DNA of 64,000 bases, taken from contig NC_084468.1 in assembly GCF_027409185.1 (NCBI RefSeq), forward strand, positions 99,634,001 to 99,698,000, read 5' to 3'. The notes under the pieces are model-generated. The model was not told the DNA's origin. It searched no databases and was given only the letters and a program-made list of their open reading frames with translations. The position numbers and the translations under genes were made by a program. Below are positions 23,810 through 36,830 of this stretch, piece after piece; positions within the stretch are counted from its first letter, which is position 1; every line of letters begins with the position of its first letter. This DNA is from Cynocephalus volans. Lineage: Eukaryota; Chordata; Mammalia; Dermoptera; Cynocephalidae.

Positions 23810-25083
23810 GTGTATGGTCATTACAAATGTTATTTATTAATAAGTGAACATCTTTCTCCATGCGGTAGCCAAGAGGAAACGTCTCTTATATGTAAAGTCA
23901 CATTATATTATTTTGGTTGTTAGCAAACCATACCTTCCATTGCCCATTTGTAAAGATTTTTGTTTTTTAACATGAATAATATAATTTTATCTAAAAGTTA
24001 GATCAGAAAAGCCACATCCAATTTGCTAATGCCATAAAATAAATCATTTTAATAATTAAGGTACATAAATAGTTTATCATAGAAATAATAAAAATTGTCT
24101 CAACTCTGCACAAACACTGAATTTCCAAGTAATTTGTAAGGAATATATTCATCTTATTACATTCAAAATAACGATTAAACAATGATGATTATAATTTTTT
24201 CTGAGTCATTTTCTTTTTATATTCTATGAATTCACACAGTATTACAGTAATTTATAGTATTACAGTGCCTAGTAATCTTGAAGAAATGAAATAAAATTCT
24301 TCTAATGGTATGCACAAAATAAAAATAAAATAGTCAAGTCATTTGCATAACTTTTGATGAAAACAAAATAATATTTTTTCTGTAAAAATAAATTATGTAC
24401 TTTACACTGAAACGTTACCCTATTAAAGTGTTTAGAAAATAGTTACATTCATTTTTGGCAGTGTGCTCGAACATTCTTATTTGCCATTCTCTCGTGCATG
24501 ATAAAGTGAGGTGCAAGCTGTTTGCATGTGAGAAAAACAGCTTATTTTCACAGGAAAAAAATGATACATAAAATAGAATTAATTAAAAAACCCAAGTGTC
24601 ATATGATGGAGATACAAAAATCCATGAAGAAAATATATTTTTCAAGGCCTTTGAGGTGACACAACCTTTGACTATCTTTTATCAAAAGTAGCTTGAATCG
24701 TGCTACCCTGTAACTTCCGTCAAGTGGCATGCTCATCTATTGCAGGTGATAGTCCCTTCCTGTAGCTTAAAGCATAGAGTTTGGTCAACTGACTGAAGCA
24801 CAGCAGTTGAACTCATGACTGACCACCTTTTATAAAGGAGCGAGAGAAATAAACATCTCCATTCTCCTCGAAGTGTGGCTTGCAAGAGTAGCCCTTTGGG
24901 CACCAAGTGGAAGAGTTTTCCATGTTGTGGCCAGGTGGCAGGTATCTCTGGAGTGCCACCACATATAAAACAAGCCTGATGCTTACGGCAGTGATATTAT
25001 TGATCCAAATTTGCTGGTTTACCTACAAAACAGGTGAAACATAATAACTGATTTAAGTTTAACCAAACAGGAAACATTAGTAC
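23810..25083 (-). other. ARSJ: Candidate ARSJ 3' UTR
   Basis: Directly follows the ARSJ stop codon on the minus strand. It is AT-rich, and I see no repeat I can name in it. The first canonical AATAAA on the minus strand that I find after the stop is at 23833-23838. Beyond it is a G/T-rich stretch (plus-strand 23770-23800, CCCCACAGTGTCCAC), as polyadenylation usually requires. The exact end is inferred; other signals lie further left (for example 22350-22355, 22179-22184). Confidence 0.4.
23833..23838 (-). terminator. Candidate ARSJ polyadenylation signal AATAAA
   Basis: Plus-strand TTTATT, that is AATAAA on the gene strand, about 1.25 kb after the stop codon and followed by G/T-rich sequence. 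AATAAA is frequent by chance in AT-rich DNA. Confidence 0.3.
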
Positions 25084-26482
25084 TTATCCACGAGTAACAC
25101 CTGAATGGCAATTTGGAAATGAACCTGTTCTGTGCTGTTTCTTCTTCATCTTATTTTTCTTTTGCTTTTTCTCAGCCTTATTTTTGCTTGGCTTCTTTTT
25201 CTTGTTTTCCTCTTTATACCAAGGTCCCCAGACTCCTCCATTGAGCTGAGGGTTACTTCTGGGGTCTTTGGGGGGGTACCTGACAGGCACTGCGGTTTTG
25301 TTGAACTGTGAGAGCCTCCGCAGGAGCTTCTTCACAATTCCAGGATACCTGTTGGAAAGGTCCACCCTCTCATATGGGTCAGCTGTGATATTGAAAAGCC
25401 ATATACTTTTGCCAGTTGACAAAGTAATCCGCTCATTGTGCCACCGGTTTGGTCCCAGGTTGCTGAAAGACTGAGGGGGAACCCAGTCACTGTAGCCAGG
25501 ATTTCCTGTGAGTAGTTTCCAGTGCCGCACCCTGATGGCTGACTGGATTGCAGTGTTCCAAATCCCATAGCCTGCTGCCCAGGAGCCATTTTTTGCCTTG
25601 ATGTAAATGGGGTCAATGTTGTGCAAAATATCCACTCGGGGTGAACGAAGGCCTTCACTTATGGTCTCCCAGATGTCATAGCCATCCAGTTGAATGTCCT
25701 CATCAATCTGTCCTTCAGCCAGTGAAATCAGAGTGGGGTACCAGTCAGTGATGTGCACAAGTTCCTTACACACTGTTCCCTTGTTTTTCAGGAGTGGGCT
25801 ATGTACAAAGCCAACAGCCCGGATCCCTCCTTCCCAATATGTTCCTTTGCTACCTCTGAGAGGCCAGTTACTTCCTCCTGCCGTGGGCTGGCCGCCATTA
25901 TCTGAAGAGTAAATGATAATGCTGTTGTTATAGAAACCATAGGTCTTTAAAGCCAGGGTCACATTGTTGATTGCTTCATCTAAGCAGGAAAGCATGGCCG
26001 CATACCTCCGCCTGTTTATGTTGACAATGGATCGGTAGTGTTCAAAATACCTGCCAGGGGCTTGCAATGGTGAGTGAACAGCTTGGTACGCAATATATAA
26101 AAATATAGGCTTTGTGGGGTTATGGGAAGCTAAGATTTGCTGCACTCTCTGAGTGTACATCTGTGTAGAGTATATGCCGTTGTCGTAGTCCCAGGCAGCA
26201 TTATCATTTTCATACAAGTCATAGCCACACATCCCAGGACTGTCACATTTATAGTGTGTATAGTAATCACCACTTCCCAAAAGGGAACCAAAAAAGGTAT
26301 CAAATCCTCTCTTGGTGGGCATGCATTCTTTTCTGTAAAAACCCAAGTGCCATTTGCCAACCATATGTGTTGAATATCCAACCTCCTTCAGCTTCTGAGG
26401 TAGGGTTGCATTATCCAGAGGTAAACAGTTGGGTTGGGTAGGTCTTATGATAGAATGTTGAAGTCCGGTGTGTATCTGATAC
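25084..26482 (-). CDS. ARSJ: Arylsulfatase J, terminal coding exon (about 465 residues)
   Basis: Sulfatase of the arylsulfatase B/I/J group, expected in the secretory pathway, where it would hydrolyse sulfate esters; its natural substrate is not firmly known. The exon begins at 26482 with the last base of a split codon, then [10 protein letters not shown], and ends in TAA at 25084-25086. Visible motifs are the second sulfatase signature [21 protein letters not shown] (active-site His), SSDNGGQ (calcium-binding Asp-Asn) and [12 protein letters not shown] (active-site Lys). N-glycosylation sequons occur at NATL, NVTL, NNSI, NGSW, NITA and NKTA. The tail is rich in lysine ([16 protein letters not shown]). 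The formylglycine-forming Cys motif and the signal anchor belong to exon 1, outside the window. The frame is intact and strongly conserved, so the gene looks functional. ARSI is the closest alternative, but the residues and Lys-rich tail match J better. Confidence 0.95.
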
Positions 26483-26512
26483 CTTGAAAAGAGAGTAAAA
26501 ATTTTGTCAGGG
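26483..26512 (-). promoter_or_regulatory. Splice acceptor of the ARSJ last exon
   Basis: On the gene strand the intron ends in a pyrimidine-rich run, ACTCTCTTTTCAAG, with the AG at 26483-26484 and the exon starting G-TATCAG. The exon begins with the third base of a codon. The known ARSJ sequence has Lys before Tyr here, consistent with AA|G. Confidence 0.9.
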
Positions 26513-28440
26513 CAGGATTAAAGAGATATTCTACATAAAACAATGATATTCCTATATTAAATAATATTTCTGTGAAGATAAACTTTATCCCAAATAATAT
26601 ATGACCAATTCAGCATTTCCACTCTTAAAAGTCTTACCTTAATTAGCTTCAAATTTAATATGTGAAATACATTTGAATCTAAATCAGTACTTTTGAAACT
26701 AAGATTTCACCACCTCTCCCAAAGTTTTTTTATAGTTCTTATAACAGAATTAATTTTAATAAACTTTAATCTTTAATTATATGACAGGTAACCAACAAGA
26801 TAAGAGGAAGAATATGCAGAATCAGAATATTATTAGTTGTTTTTAACATGAGGACCTCCAATTAGCTACTAAATCATTTTCTGAGATCATTTATTTCAAA
26901 TTAATTCTGAAGTACTAAAAATACATGCAAAAATTATATAAAAATCTACTGACCGACTGTCAAACAATATATTTCATACTTAGTCCGCAACCTGTTAGAT
27001 CTCTGAAAAGAGAAAGAAAAGATCTCTGACTACACAGTACATTATTATTGAAAAACTATTTTGGAGTAAATGTTTTAGCTAGTGCTAAGGATTGCATTTT
27101 TCTCAGCAGGAAATGAGTCCTTACATATGTTTCCTACAGTCTGTCTCTTTTTTTTGTTAGGATCAATTATAATATAGTCTAAGAAAACATGGTATTCCTC
27201 TCTATATGTTAAAATTAAGTGAATGTTGATTTCTGGCATTTTTCTTTTTCCAAAGATATTTTGCCAAAGGCTTTTTTCCAGGAGTAATTATCCCCACATA
27301 ATTGTATGAATTTTCAGTTAGGTCAAGATGTGCCTGTTCGTGACATTTTAAAAGTGATTAATTCTGTAGTTACTATATAAGTACAAAAAGACTTTTAAAA
27401 TAGAAAATACAGAAATTCTAAGAAAATAAAGGTTGCAGAAAATATAGGGTAAATATGAAGATATTCTTGGAATCAAATTGCGAAATAATGAGGTCAAAAA
27501 CAAAACTATTTTCCACAGTGATTGAACCTAAAAGGCCAATATGTTATATGTACCTCCAGTGAGTAGATTATTTTTAAGTGTTCAAATAATAGTGTATTGC
27601 AACTGTCAGTCACACCCCGATGGTTTTGTAGGAGCTGTAGTGATATCTGGTCCCTATTGCAAAGCAGCATTCCTATGAGCTCTGTCTACTCTACTGATGA
27701 TTTAGCTGTCAAAATTTCACAATAATCACAGTTGTGGTCATTTAAAATGTAATAAACTCCCAAAGAAATAAGCATTTTCATAAGCATTAATAAGCACAAA
27801 TTCAGAAGGCAGTGTTGCTGTCCTTGATAATTTTTGATCCAGTTCAGGATCCAAAACATTCACTTGTGAAACTACTAATTTTGCATAAGTCCACGACAAA
27901 TTGGTAACACTTATCAAGTAAACTTGACAGAAATTAAAAAAGAAGAAATTTGCATGGGTCAATATTTGGGGAAGGATTCACGGGGACGAGTTATTAACTA
28001 AATAATTATCTTATTCAGAAAATGTACTTGGCCAGTAATATGCCTATTCAATTCATTGAAAGGTGAACCAAGTCAAGCCTTTCTAACTAAATTGGTCTTG
28101 TTACCTAGGGGGTGAGAAGGCAAAAGGAACTGAGGCTTATAAAAAATGTGAAATACAGGACATGTTTGCAGAAAAAAGAAGGAAAAAAGAGGTCTGCTGC
28201 TTTCAGAAGATGGTGTAGCGTTAGCTGATAAATAAGAGTTCAGAGCTATTAATCAACTATGTGGTTTCTGTATTCTCCAGAAAGTAGAGTAGTTATTTTA
28301 TTGGAAAATTCAGAACCAACAGCATAAATGTTGGCCAGCAGCTCATAGCAGGTGAGAGATTCTCAGGGCAGATCCTGCTTAAATGAATTCCAGCCACTGG
28401 GGCTAAATGGGAGGAAATTTAGGGTGAAATGTGAAGTGTG
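26513..28440. other. Intronic AT-rich DNA, nothing recognised
   Basis: No repeat or gene that I can name. The longest frame, 27738-27962 minus, has no recognisable content. Confidence 0.55.
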
Positions 28441-28640
28441 GATTAAGGATATAGGCTTTGGAATCAGATAGACCTGGATTTAAATTTGCTCCACTGCTTA
28501 TTGCCAGAATGACTTTGGGCAGTATTTAATCCCTCGGATTCTCAGTCTCTTCATCTATAAAGGAGGAGCAGTAATACATACTGGGTTGTGGTGTGCATCA
28601 GGAGAGAACACAGAGTCTAGTAAGGAGAGAACATTTAATA
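28441..28640 (+). mobile_element. MIR SINE
   Basis: Reads GGAATCAGATAGACCTGGAT, then ATGACTTTGGGCAG and CTCAGTCTCTTCATCTATAA, the MIR core and flanks in sense. Confidence 0.75.
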
Positions 28641-28689
28641 TATGATAGCTTTTACTATTGTTATCTGAGTTTTTAATTTTGTGTCACTA

Positions 28690-28860
28690 ACATATCTTTA
28701 CATAGTATAAAGTTTTATAATTTTTTAGACTTTCCTTCATAAGCATTATTGTATTTAGCCCTCACTACAACAGTGAGAAGTCAGATTCTTTGGATTCATT
28801 TTTATATATATTGAAAATAGAAATATAGAGAAGTTGTGGTATTCTCCCCAAACTCTCTCA
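28690..28860 (-). mobile_element. MIR SINE fragment, opposite orientation
   Basis: Plus-strand text around TATTTAGCCCTCACTACAAC, AGTGAGAAGTCAGATTC and the following A-rich stretch resembles the reverse complement of the MIR 3' half. It lies tail-to-tail with the MIR at 28441-28640. Confidence 0.5.
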
Positions 28861-30179
28861 AACTGCCCCATCAGGCTGTGAAACTGACTACTGAACAGCA
28901 GGGGCTGTCTAATTCTCTATTCTTTTTAAGAGTTAGTATTAGCAATTTTCATGAAATCAAGGAGCAGAGGAGAGATGCCAGAAGTCTTGAGAAGAAAATC
29001 TGTTCTAACTTTCTAATTAAAGAAAGGAAGGATTTGTAAACCGGATAGCAAGGCTTATGTGATCCCAGAAAAATCGGAAAATGATTTTTTTTAAATAGAT
29101 GATTATTTAATATTTCAAAAAGAACAAATTAGTCAGGGTCAAAAAGAAAAGTCCTGCTAAGTTAGCTTCATTTTCTTTTTTAAAAAAAGATCAGCATTAT
29201 GCAAATAGCTTAGGAATGACAGCATTCGAAAAATCTGTCCATGATTCTTTTCTCATAAAATAATGGAAAATCAACTGTATGATAGCACTGTAATTTGGGA
29301 TAAGAATAATGATCTTACACTTTAATAACAATACAATACAGAAAATTTTCATTTACCTGTTCTTCTGTAGCTTCCACAACTCTGTGGAGCAGCAAGGGGT
29401 GTTTTAATTAACAAAAAAAAACCCCAAAACAAATAAACACAGAATAACTTGATTGGTTGCCCAAGTTTTACAGCTGTAAGTTCTATACTGGAATTCAGAT
29501 TTTTGGCTTTGTAGACTCTTCCATGGTGTACTCACAAACAGTTGAACAACTAGACCCATTTAAAGTTTGCATTAATTTATTTAAATTATCTTTAATTATT
29601 TATTAATTTGCTCAATATCATTATTGTGCAGGTAATGTGTAGCAGAAACTAAATTGTTCCCCTACCCATCAATCTTTGATATCACCAAGTTGGCTGTAAG
29701 TAAGTAAAAATCCTACTAGCAATGGGGGTGAATAGAAGGTACATATTCCCTAAGCCCTGGGATCAAGTGGGGATGGAGACTGCCTGTAAATCAGTGTGGA
29801 GAACAGAGGTGTTGGTTCTGTTCGTCTCTTCTCCCCATTAAGAATGCTAACAAATTATTTTATTTCAGGAAGGAGATGGCTGAAATGCCAAGAGCATGCT
29901 GGTCTTTGGCTTGGTAGTGACTTTGACTTGGAAGTAGCAAGTGGCTTGAAGATCAGTCAGATAGCATTCAAAACATACTACAAAATCCTAAGTAATTCAT
30001 TGAGGACCCTTGATCTGGAAGGTAGTCTCCAGAACAGCACATCAGGACCCTTTCTTTGGTCTCAACTCATTGATCCATGACTTGAATAAAGAAATAGAAG
30101 AGATGCTTATTATTTGGGATGAGAAGTTAATATTATAAGTGGCAGAATCAAGATTCAAAGTAATCTAAATGACCTGAAA
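28861..30179. other. Intronic DNA, nothing recognised
   Basis: Unique AT-rich DNA. A 94-codon frame at 29796-30080 plus has no recognisable domain. Confidence 0.5.
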
Positions 30180-31130
30180 TGCTGTTGAAGCAAAGACGAC
30201 TAAATGTAGATAGAAAGAAAGGAAGGGCTCAAAGATAGAAGGGATATGTCAAAAGGATGAAGAAGCCTGACTGAAGTGGCTCTAAGTGGCCAAATCTGGG
30301 ACATTTTGAGCATCAATATAAATAGTGATAATAACAAATTACATTCACTAAATAAAGTAGGAGGCCATGAGTTCATAATGGTATAACTAAATAAGTAAAT
30401 AATAAATATGTTTGATATGATATGAGATTTTTCACAGTCTCAAAATACCTCCCCATAAAACACTTGTTAATTATATAGGGAAAAGAGTAGCTGTACAGGG
30501 ACAAGCCTAAAAGCACCATTTTAAGCTAGTGATCAAAGTTAACCTCATCAGTTATGGGACAAATCAAAATCATGTAGGATGATATTGTACCAGATAGGAT
30601 GAAATGAGAACACAGTGTTGTTTCTGTTATGTCACAGCTAAGGACGCATAACCTGAATTTCATCCTGAGTAAATATCAGGCTAACACAAATTGAGGGATA
30701 TTTTACGAAATAACTGGTCTAAAATCTTCCAAAGTGTCAAGATTATGTAGGTCAAAGAACTGAAGAGCTCCTCCAGTTTGAAAGTGACTAAAGAGACATG
30801 ACAATTAAATGCAACATGTGATTCTGAATTTGAATGGTTACAATAAAACACATACTTGGAGAACTGGCAAAACATAAATGGGGTCTAAGCATTAATAGGA
30901 ATAACAATGTTAATTTCCTGACTTTGATGGTTGTTTTGTTGCTAAACAGGAGAATATCCTTGTTTGTAGGAAATACACAGTAAAGTGTTGAGGGTGATGT
31001 GGCATCATGTTGGTGATTAACTTCAAATGATTCACGAAAAAATGTTATTCGTGCTGTACGTGGAATTTTTCTATGAGATTGTGTCAAAAATTTTCTAAAA
31101 ATGTGCAAGACAATCAAACTGGGATAAATG
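30180..31130 (+). mobile_element. Old L1M 3'-end fragment
   Basis: Phrases such as GACAATTAAATGCAACATGT, AATGTTAATTTCCTGACTTT, CTAAACAGGAGAATATCC and ATGTGGCATCATG match a widespread old L1 3' UTR in sense as I recall it. This is opposite to the other L1 copies in the window. Left border uncertain. Confidence 0.5.
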
Positions 31131-31589
31131 GAAGGCATTTCAGTTAAAAAAATTGTCTACCTGTTAGTTATATAAGGACATGTAAATGATCAATGATCTG
31201 AGAAACTGGACATCAGACTGAATTTGATAAAAAGAAAAATAGAAAAATGAGAGCTAAAAGGCTAATAAAATCTTACATTATATAAAGGCAGTGTGCAAAT
31301 TCTGAGAAGTAATAATCCTACTCTCTGCTAATCAGGACATACTGTATCTAGAAAGAAGTATTCAATATTTGAGCATGTATTCACAACATATATATATTGA
31401 TTTATTTATGAACTATACACATACACTATTGTACTAATTTATAACATTATAAAATATACACAAAAGAGAGATTAAATAGGATGAGATAAAAATAAATCTA
31501 AGTGGAATTTCTGGTATTTCATCTTGTATTCCAGTGAATCATCTTGTGTTGCCTTAGGGTGTATGTACTCCAATGTGGAGACTCCTGGT
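31131..31589. other. Intronic DNA, nothing recognised
   Basis: AT-rich, with a short TA-rich run near 31388-31400. Confidence 0.5.
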
Positions 31590-31810
31590 GTAGAAAGTAG
31601 AGAGTTGAGAAATGAAACCCAGACAAGGACTGTTACAGTAGTCTAGGTCAAAGATGATGATGGCGTGGACTACCATCTAGTGGTAGTAACAATGGAAAGA
31701 AGTGGGTAGATCAAACATAGACTTTGAAATTAGAACTAATAGGACTAAATCAGTGAGTGACTGATGGGGAAGAGGAAAAGGAAATAATTAAGAATGATTT
31801 CTAGATTTAT
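31590..31810 (-). mobile_element. L2-clade LINE fragment (reverse transcriptase C-terminal part)
   Basis: Plus-strand GTTACAGTAGTCTAGGTCAA, AGATGATGATGGCGTGGACT and the following text are the reverse complement of the L2 coding stretch that normally reads SRLDYCN. Decayed beyond translation. Confidence 0.55.
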
Positions 31811-32949
31811 AGCTTTTATAACTTGATGAATGGTCCAACTCATCTTTGTTTTATTCCAAATTATAGAATTAGGCCTAATGAGTAAGAAGGAAGAAGATTT
31901 CAAATCAATGCAAAAAAGAAAATTCTAAAAAAGAAAAGAAATAAACGAAAAGTAAAATAGATGATCATCTGTCAAGGATTCTGTAAAAGAGATTCCTGAA
32001 TTCGAAAAAAAGTGCTAGATGACCTCTAAGGTTCTTTCTAAGGAAATCCATGGGGCAAAGACTACAGCTCAATATTTCAATAAAGGCCTCTCTATAACCT
32101 CAGAACAGCTTTACAAAGCCAAGTGTGTAATATTATTTACAGGTAATTTGATAAAGAAGTTTCCATAATACATTAATATATATTTAACTTCTTTTTTTGC
32201 ATAATAGAAAATTAATTTTTAAAATATGTTTTTCACATAATATATTCTAAATGCTTGCATTGTCTGGGCTAAAAAACAAACAAAATAGTTTTGAAATTTA
32301 GTGAATGCTTTTGTCATCATCTGAGAAGAGAATTCCATACGAACAATAGTAAACTTAGAGTTGATGCCAAATCTGTTAAAAGAAGTAGCTGTTATTCTGA
32401 CTTTCTGGCCAACTTAAAAAAAATGTTAAGTGAACCTTTAAGCTTGGCATTAGAATATGTGAAGAGTTTTGTAAATTTTTAATATTAATTTGTATTACTA
32501 GGTGCTGAATATTATAGTTTATGAATTATTTTTTGTCTAAGAATGTCTAACACATTCTTATTTTAATAAAATTACATATTTAATGTATCCCTATAAGTGG
32601 GATAAAATATGAATCTGAATATTTTCTAAAGTCCAGGATGATTAAAGAGTACAAAATAAGCCAATAGTGAAGTAGAAATTGATATTTTAAAGGGAAGAAA
32701 ACAGGGACAAAAGACTGTAGTTTACAAATCAAATATCACTCAGATATTTATGTTAAAAAAAATATAACTAATTTTACATATTCTTAAAGGTGTTTGTTTA
32801 TCACTTCCATCCAAAAGACTCTTTTGGTGCAAAGTCTGTAATTCTATTTATAGGCCTTAATTTCATCTTTCAGTTAATTATGTCTTCTGGAGGAAAGTGG
32901 AGGGGTGGGGGAGGGATGTCACACAAGCCTGTGCCTAATTTTTCATCTT
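31811..32949. other. Intronic DNA, nothing recognised
   Basis: AT-rich unique sequence. The 63-codon frame at 32291-32482 is unrecognised. Confidence 0.5.
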
Positions 32950-34660
32950 GTGAATGAATTATTCATTTAACACTCATTCACCTACTATGTGCCAGACATT
33001 ATCTAGTTTTGGGGGTCACAAAAATGAATAAGATGGTTCCTGCTCTCAAGAAACTCAGTCTAGTGGGAGAGAGAGAAAGCAATTAGAGGACGATTACGAC
33101 AGGAGTAAGAGGTACAACGTACCTCTGCTACAACAGAGGTAATTTATGAGTGCTCATAGCAGGGCCAGGGAACCTCTCAGATGGGGCCGTTTTTGATGTG
33201 AGTTTTAGTGCATTCATAGGAGTATGGGGTGAATGTGGAACAAAGGCAGTTATTAAAAACAGCTGGAATGACAGACAAAAGCACAGTCACAACGGAATGT
33301 CAATCTGAGGCGATTCTTGCCAGTGGATGAGCCATCCAGGTGAAGAGTTGAAGGGAAGGCAAAGACAGTGTTTTAATAGTAAGAGGAACAGAATATTCAA
33401 ATGCAAAAAAGCAGGAGACAGTTTGGCTCTCTGTGTTTTTGTCAGCTCCTTTAACTTCTATTTAAGATATTTATTTAATATTTATTTAAGATATAAAAAT
33501 CTCTATGGATCAACAATAGTTCATGAGAGCAGAGATTCAGACATATCTTGATGGGAGATCAGAGTACAGAGCTAGTAGATGCCAAATGACAGAGCTGTAT
33601 TACAGCAGACAGCTGCACTAAGGTTGTTGTACTTGATGTGAAGTTGTAGGAAGTCACAGAAGTACTTTTGAAAAGAGAATAACACAATAAAAATTTTGCA
33701 TTAGAAAAATCACTCTGGTTGTAGTGTGAAGAACGGATGGGCTGGAACAAGATATAGGCAAGGAGATTTTTCCTAACCTAAGAGATACACAATAGTGAAA
33801 ACTTGAGATTGGGGAGAGTGGGGATGAGAAAAGGGAAAGATTAGAGATCATAAAGAGGAACATTTGATAGGGTTACAGACTATGTGGAAAACATGGGAGA
33901 TGGAAACGTTAAAAATGACTCCAAAGTGTCTGGTTGGGGTGGCTGGGTGAAAGGAGATTCTTCACACTATATGAAGAAATTCAGGAAGAGAAACAGAAAT
34001 GAATGGGAAGGTGGTGAATACTGCCCTGCATTTAGGTAGAGGTACCTGTAAGATATCTACTTGGAGATTTACAGGGCGAAGCAAAAGAAAAATTTGATGC
34101 TCTTGTTACACACACACACAAAGATTAACTATGTGAGATAATGGGTATGTTATTTTGCTTCATTATAGAAACCATTTTATTATCTCTATATATCCCATAA
34201 TATCATATTATATACCTTAAATATACACAATAAATTTTATATTTTTAAAATGTTATGCTTCCCAAATTATCTCACCCTGTTTTCACCTGCATTAAAGTTG
34301 AAATGATAGGTATTTCTTAATGAAAATAGTGGAAAACAATGTAACAATAAAAATACAGATCATTTAATAAAAAAATAAAGATTTGAGACTCATTAGCTTT
34401 TAGGTGATAGATGAATTCACGGGAGTGCACGACACCATCCGAAGACAGAATGGAGAGGGCCACAGATGGAGCCCAGGAAATACCATCGTTCAGAAGAAAA
34501 GGAAGAAGTGCCAGTAAAAGAGTCTGAGATGAAACAGCTACTGCGAGCAGGAGACATGGAGGAGAGTTTTAGAGCGTGAACTGCATCACATACTGTAGCG
34601 AAGCCAGGAAAGGTGAGAACTGAAAGCATCCATGGGGAACTAGCAATAAGCATGTACGAC
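32950..34660 (-). mobile_element. Long L2 LINE relic
   Basis: The L2 3' end appears as reverse complement at 32955-33070 (TTCACCTACTATGTGCCAGA, CTCAGTCTAGTGGGAGAG). L2 body text follows at 33690-34080 (AAAAATCACTCTGGTTGTAG; GATATCTACTTGGAGAT) and at 34430-34660 (GACAGAATGGAGAGGGC). The order fits one element of about 1.7 kb in minus orientation with gaps. A CA run lies at about 34108-34121. Confidence 0.55.
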
Positions 34661-34917
34661 CTTTTAAACTATATTTAAGTAGAATGGTGTGGGAACTAAC
34701 CTAGATTTTAGGGAGCTGAGATGTGAATGGAAACTAAAGAAGTATAGATGGTGAGTATAGACTGTTTCAAGATGTATAGATGGAAGGAAAAAAAAGAATA
34801 AGGTGGGGCTATAAGTGCTAACGTGGAGAAATGTTTACAGTGTATTGTTGAGTGAAAGAACATCTGGCTATGGCAGAGTGTCTACTATATTATTACATTT
34901 TTATAATTAAAAATATG

Positions 34918-35030
34918 TAAGTTCCATGAGGTCAGGGACTTTGATCACCACTATATCCACACTACCTAGAACAATACCTAGCTAATAAAAGGACATCAAT
35001 AAATATTTGTTGAATGAATGAATGAATGGA
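34918..35030 (+). mobile_element. L2 LINE 3' end fragment
   Basis: TCCATGAGGTCAGGGACTTT, then CATCAATAAATATTTGTTGA and a GAATGAATGAATG tail: the L2 3' terminus in sense. It is flanked by A-rich text that could be old L1M 3' UTR. Confidence 0.7.
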
Positions 35031-36744
35031 TTAGAGTGTGTGTGTGTGTTCAGAGAGAGAAAAAAAAGAAAGAAAAAAATGTAAAGATATACACCAAACT
35101 GTTAAACATAATTATTTCCAGGAAGATAATAACTGTGGGAGATGAGAAGCTTTTAATTTCTGTTATATAAACTTATATATAAATAAATTTAGATGATTGG
35201 GCCTCAAAAAAACCTCTCTTATCTACTCAGACTAATATGGGACTAGTTTTATCAAGGCAATTAATTAATTTAAAATGAAAAATAAAGGATGAAATATAAA
35301 TGCCAAATGAATGAAAACACTCATTCAGCTCATCAAGGAACATTCTTCCTAGTAGGGACATCTACTCAGGAAACTACCTTAAGACTAGAAGAAAGGGGAC
35401 AGAATGAACTAAATAAATTCTATATTTACTTGTTCAAAGCCAGAGACAATGCCCCTTTTTGCTAAACAAGCAAATGAGAATAACTTGTCAAGTGATTTTT
35501 AAAATTCCTGACTGTGGACAATCTTTCCTGGTCATCAGAAGCTGCTGTTTGTCCTTTCGATTGCCTTGCTCACCCACAATATGTTAATATTTGACATCAA
35601 AGCTTTTTCTACAATGATTACAATTTTCCTGGTCTTTTTGGAAAGATGACTGCAAATTACATGTTAAGTGATTTCTTTCTGGAAATCATTTCCATCCAAA
35701 AGTAAGTTTCTTCCCCAATACAGGCTCTTCTCCCTGACTCCTTTTTTTTTTTTTTTCCATGTTCTCTTTCCTTTTTGGGGGCTTGTTCCTTTGAAGACCC
35801 ATACTTTAAAAAAAAGATTTAATATATAAATTACAGACTACCAAACATCTACCAAAGTGAGTACTCATATGATTAATGGATTCCTCATTTGTAAAATTAC
35901 TTACAGAATAAAATTTAAGAGGGAACTCCAGGGTACATGTAAAGGTATTTAATTTACAGAGACTATTTCAAGGACACACATATTCCATAGAGCAAAGAGT
36001 AACCATAGTGTCAAAATAAAATTTACAGTTTTCTTGCTATTTTCAATATGACCATAGAACAACATTAAATCAATTATTTAGATATGTACAAGTTTTGATG
36101 TCCTCTAAACGGAAAATGCATTTAGAAGTGTATACCAGGGAATAACTTAAATATTAAACCATGCCTGATGCTACCAACTTTGCCATGGAGACAGTATGTG
36201 TTAAGGAAATTATTCTTAACTAATATCCAAGTGATATTAGTTAGAATAGTCAAAGTAAGATATAGATTTCCTAAGAAAAATTTAAGATCCTTTCAATTAT
36301 TTTGAAAATATGATCTCTCACTTTCCTTTATATAAATTGGTTCATTAACATTTAGTTATTCCCCTAGAGTCTGTCATATTCAAGAAGTCCAACACTTTCT
36401 TTGTAGATCTGAATTTGAAGAAAGAAAAATTATAGAGCTTGCTTGACATTTATGTTCACAAGGTGGCTTCTCTAGAAATTAGCCCCCCAAAAAGTGGTAA
36501 CGTGCTTTCATTCTTGAGCAGAACTACTTCCTCTTAGCCAGGGTTAGGAAATATCTGTCAAATAACTGAGTATCTTTACATCTGAAATTAGCCACCCATT
36601 GGCAAAAATATTTCATGTCACATTCATGTGGAACACATCAGTATCTTAGCTGAAAGCTGTGTAAAAGCATACTGAAACTCAAGATGGCTTAATAGAGAAA
36701 ATGAGGGGGTCCCCAGAAAAAAAAAATCCCACAAATTCAATTTA
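35031..36744. other. Intronic DNA, nothing recognised
   Basis: Unique AT-rich DNA with a 17-base T run near 35741-35757. Confidence 0.5.
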
Positions 36745-36830
36745 ATAGAAACTATATTCATTAAGTACCCACAATACACCAGGCACTGTACTGAGGGTGA
36801 ACATAAATGATAGTGAGAGTTTATAATAAT
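36745..36830 (-). mobile_element. L2 LINE 3' end fragment
   Basis: CATTAAGTACCCACAATACA followed by CCAGGCACTGTACTGAGG is the reverse complement of the L2 3' terminus. Confidence 0.55.

Noticed and set aside
25268..26441. Short frames on both strands overlapping ARSJ
   Set aside because: They are shadows of the conserved ARSJ exon in other frames.
34800..35180. L2 fragment inserted in a younger L1M
   Set aside because: L2 is older than L1M, and the flanking L1M resemblance is too weak to support nesting.
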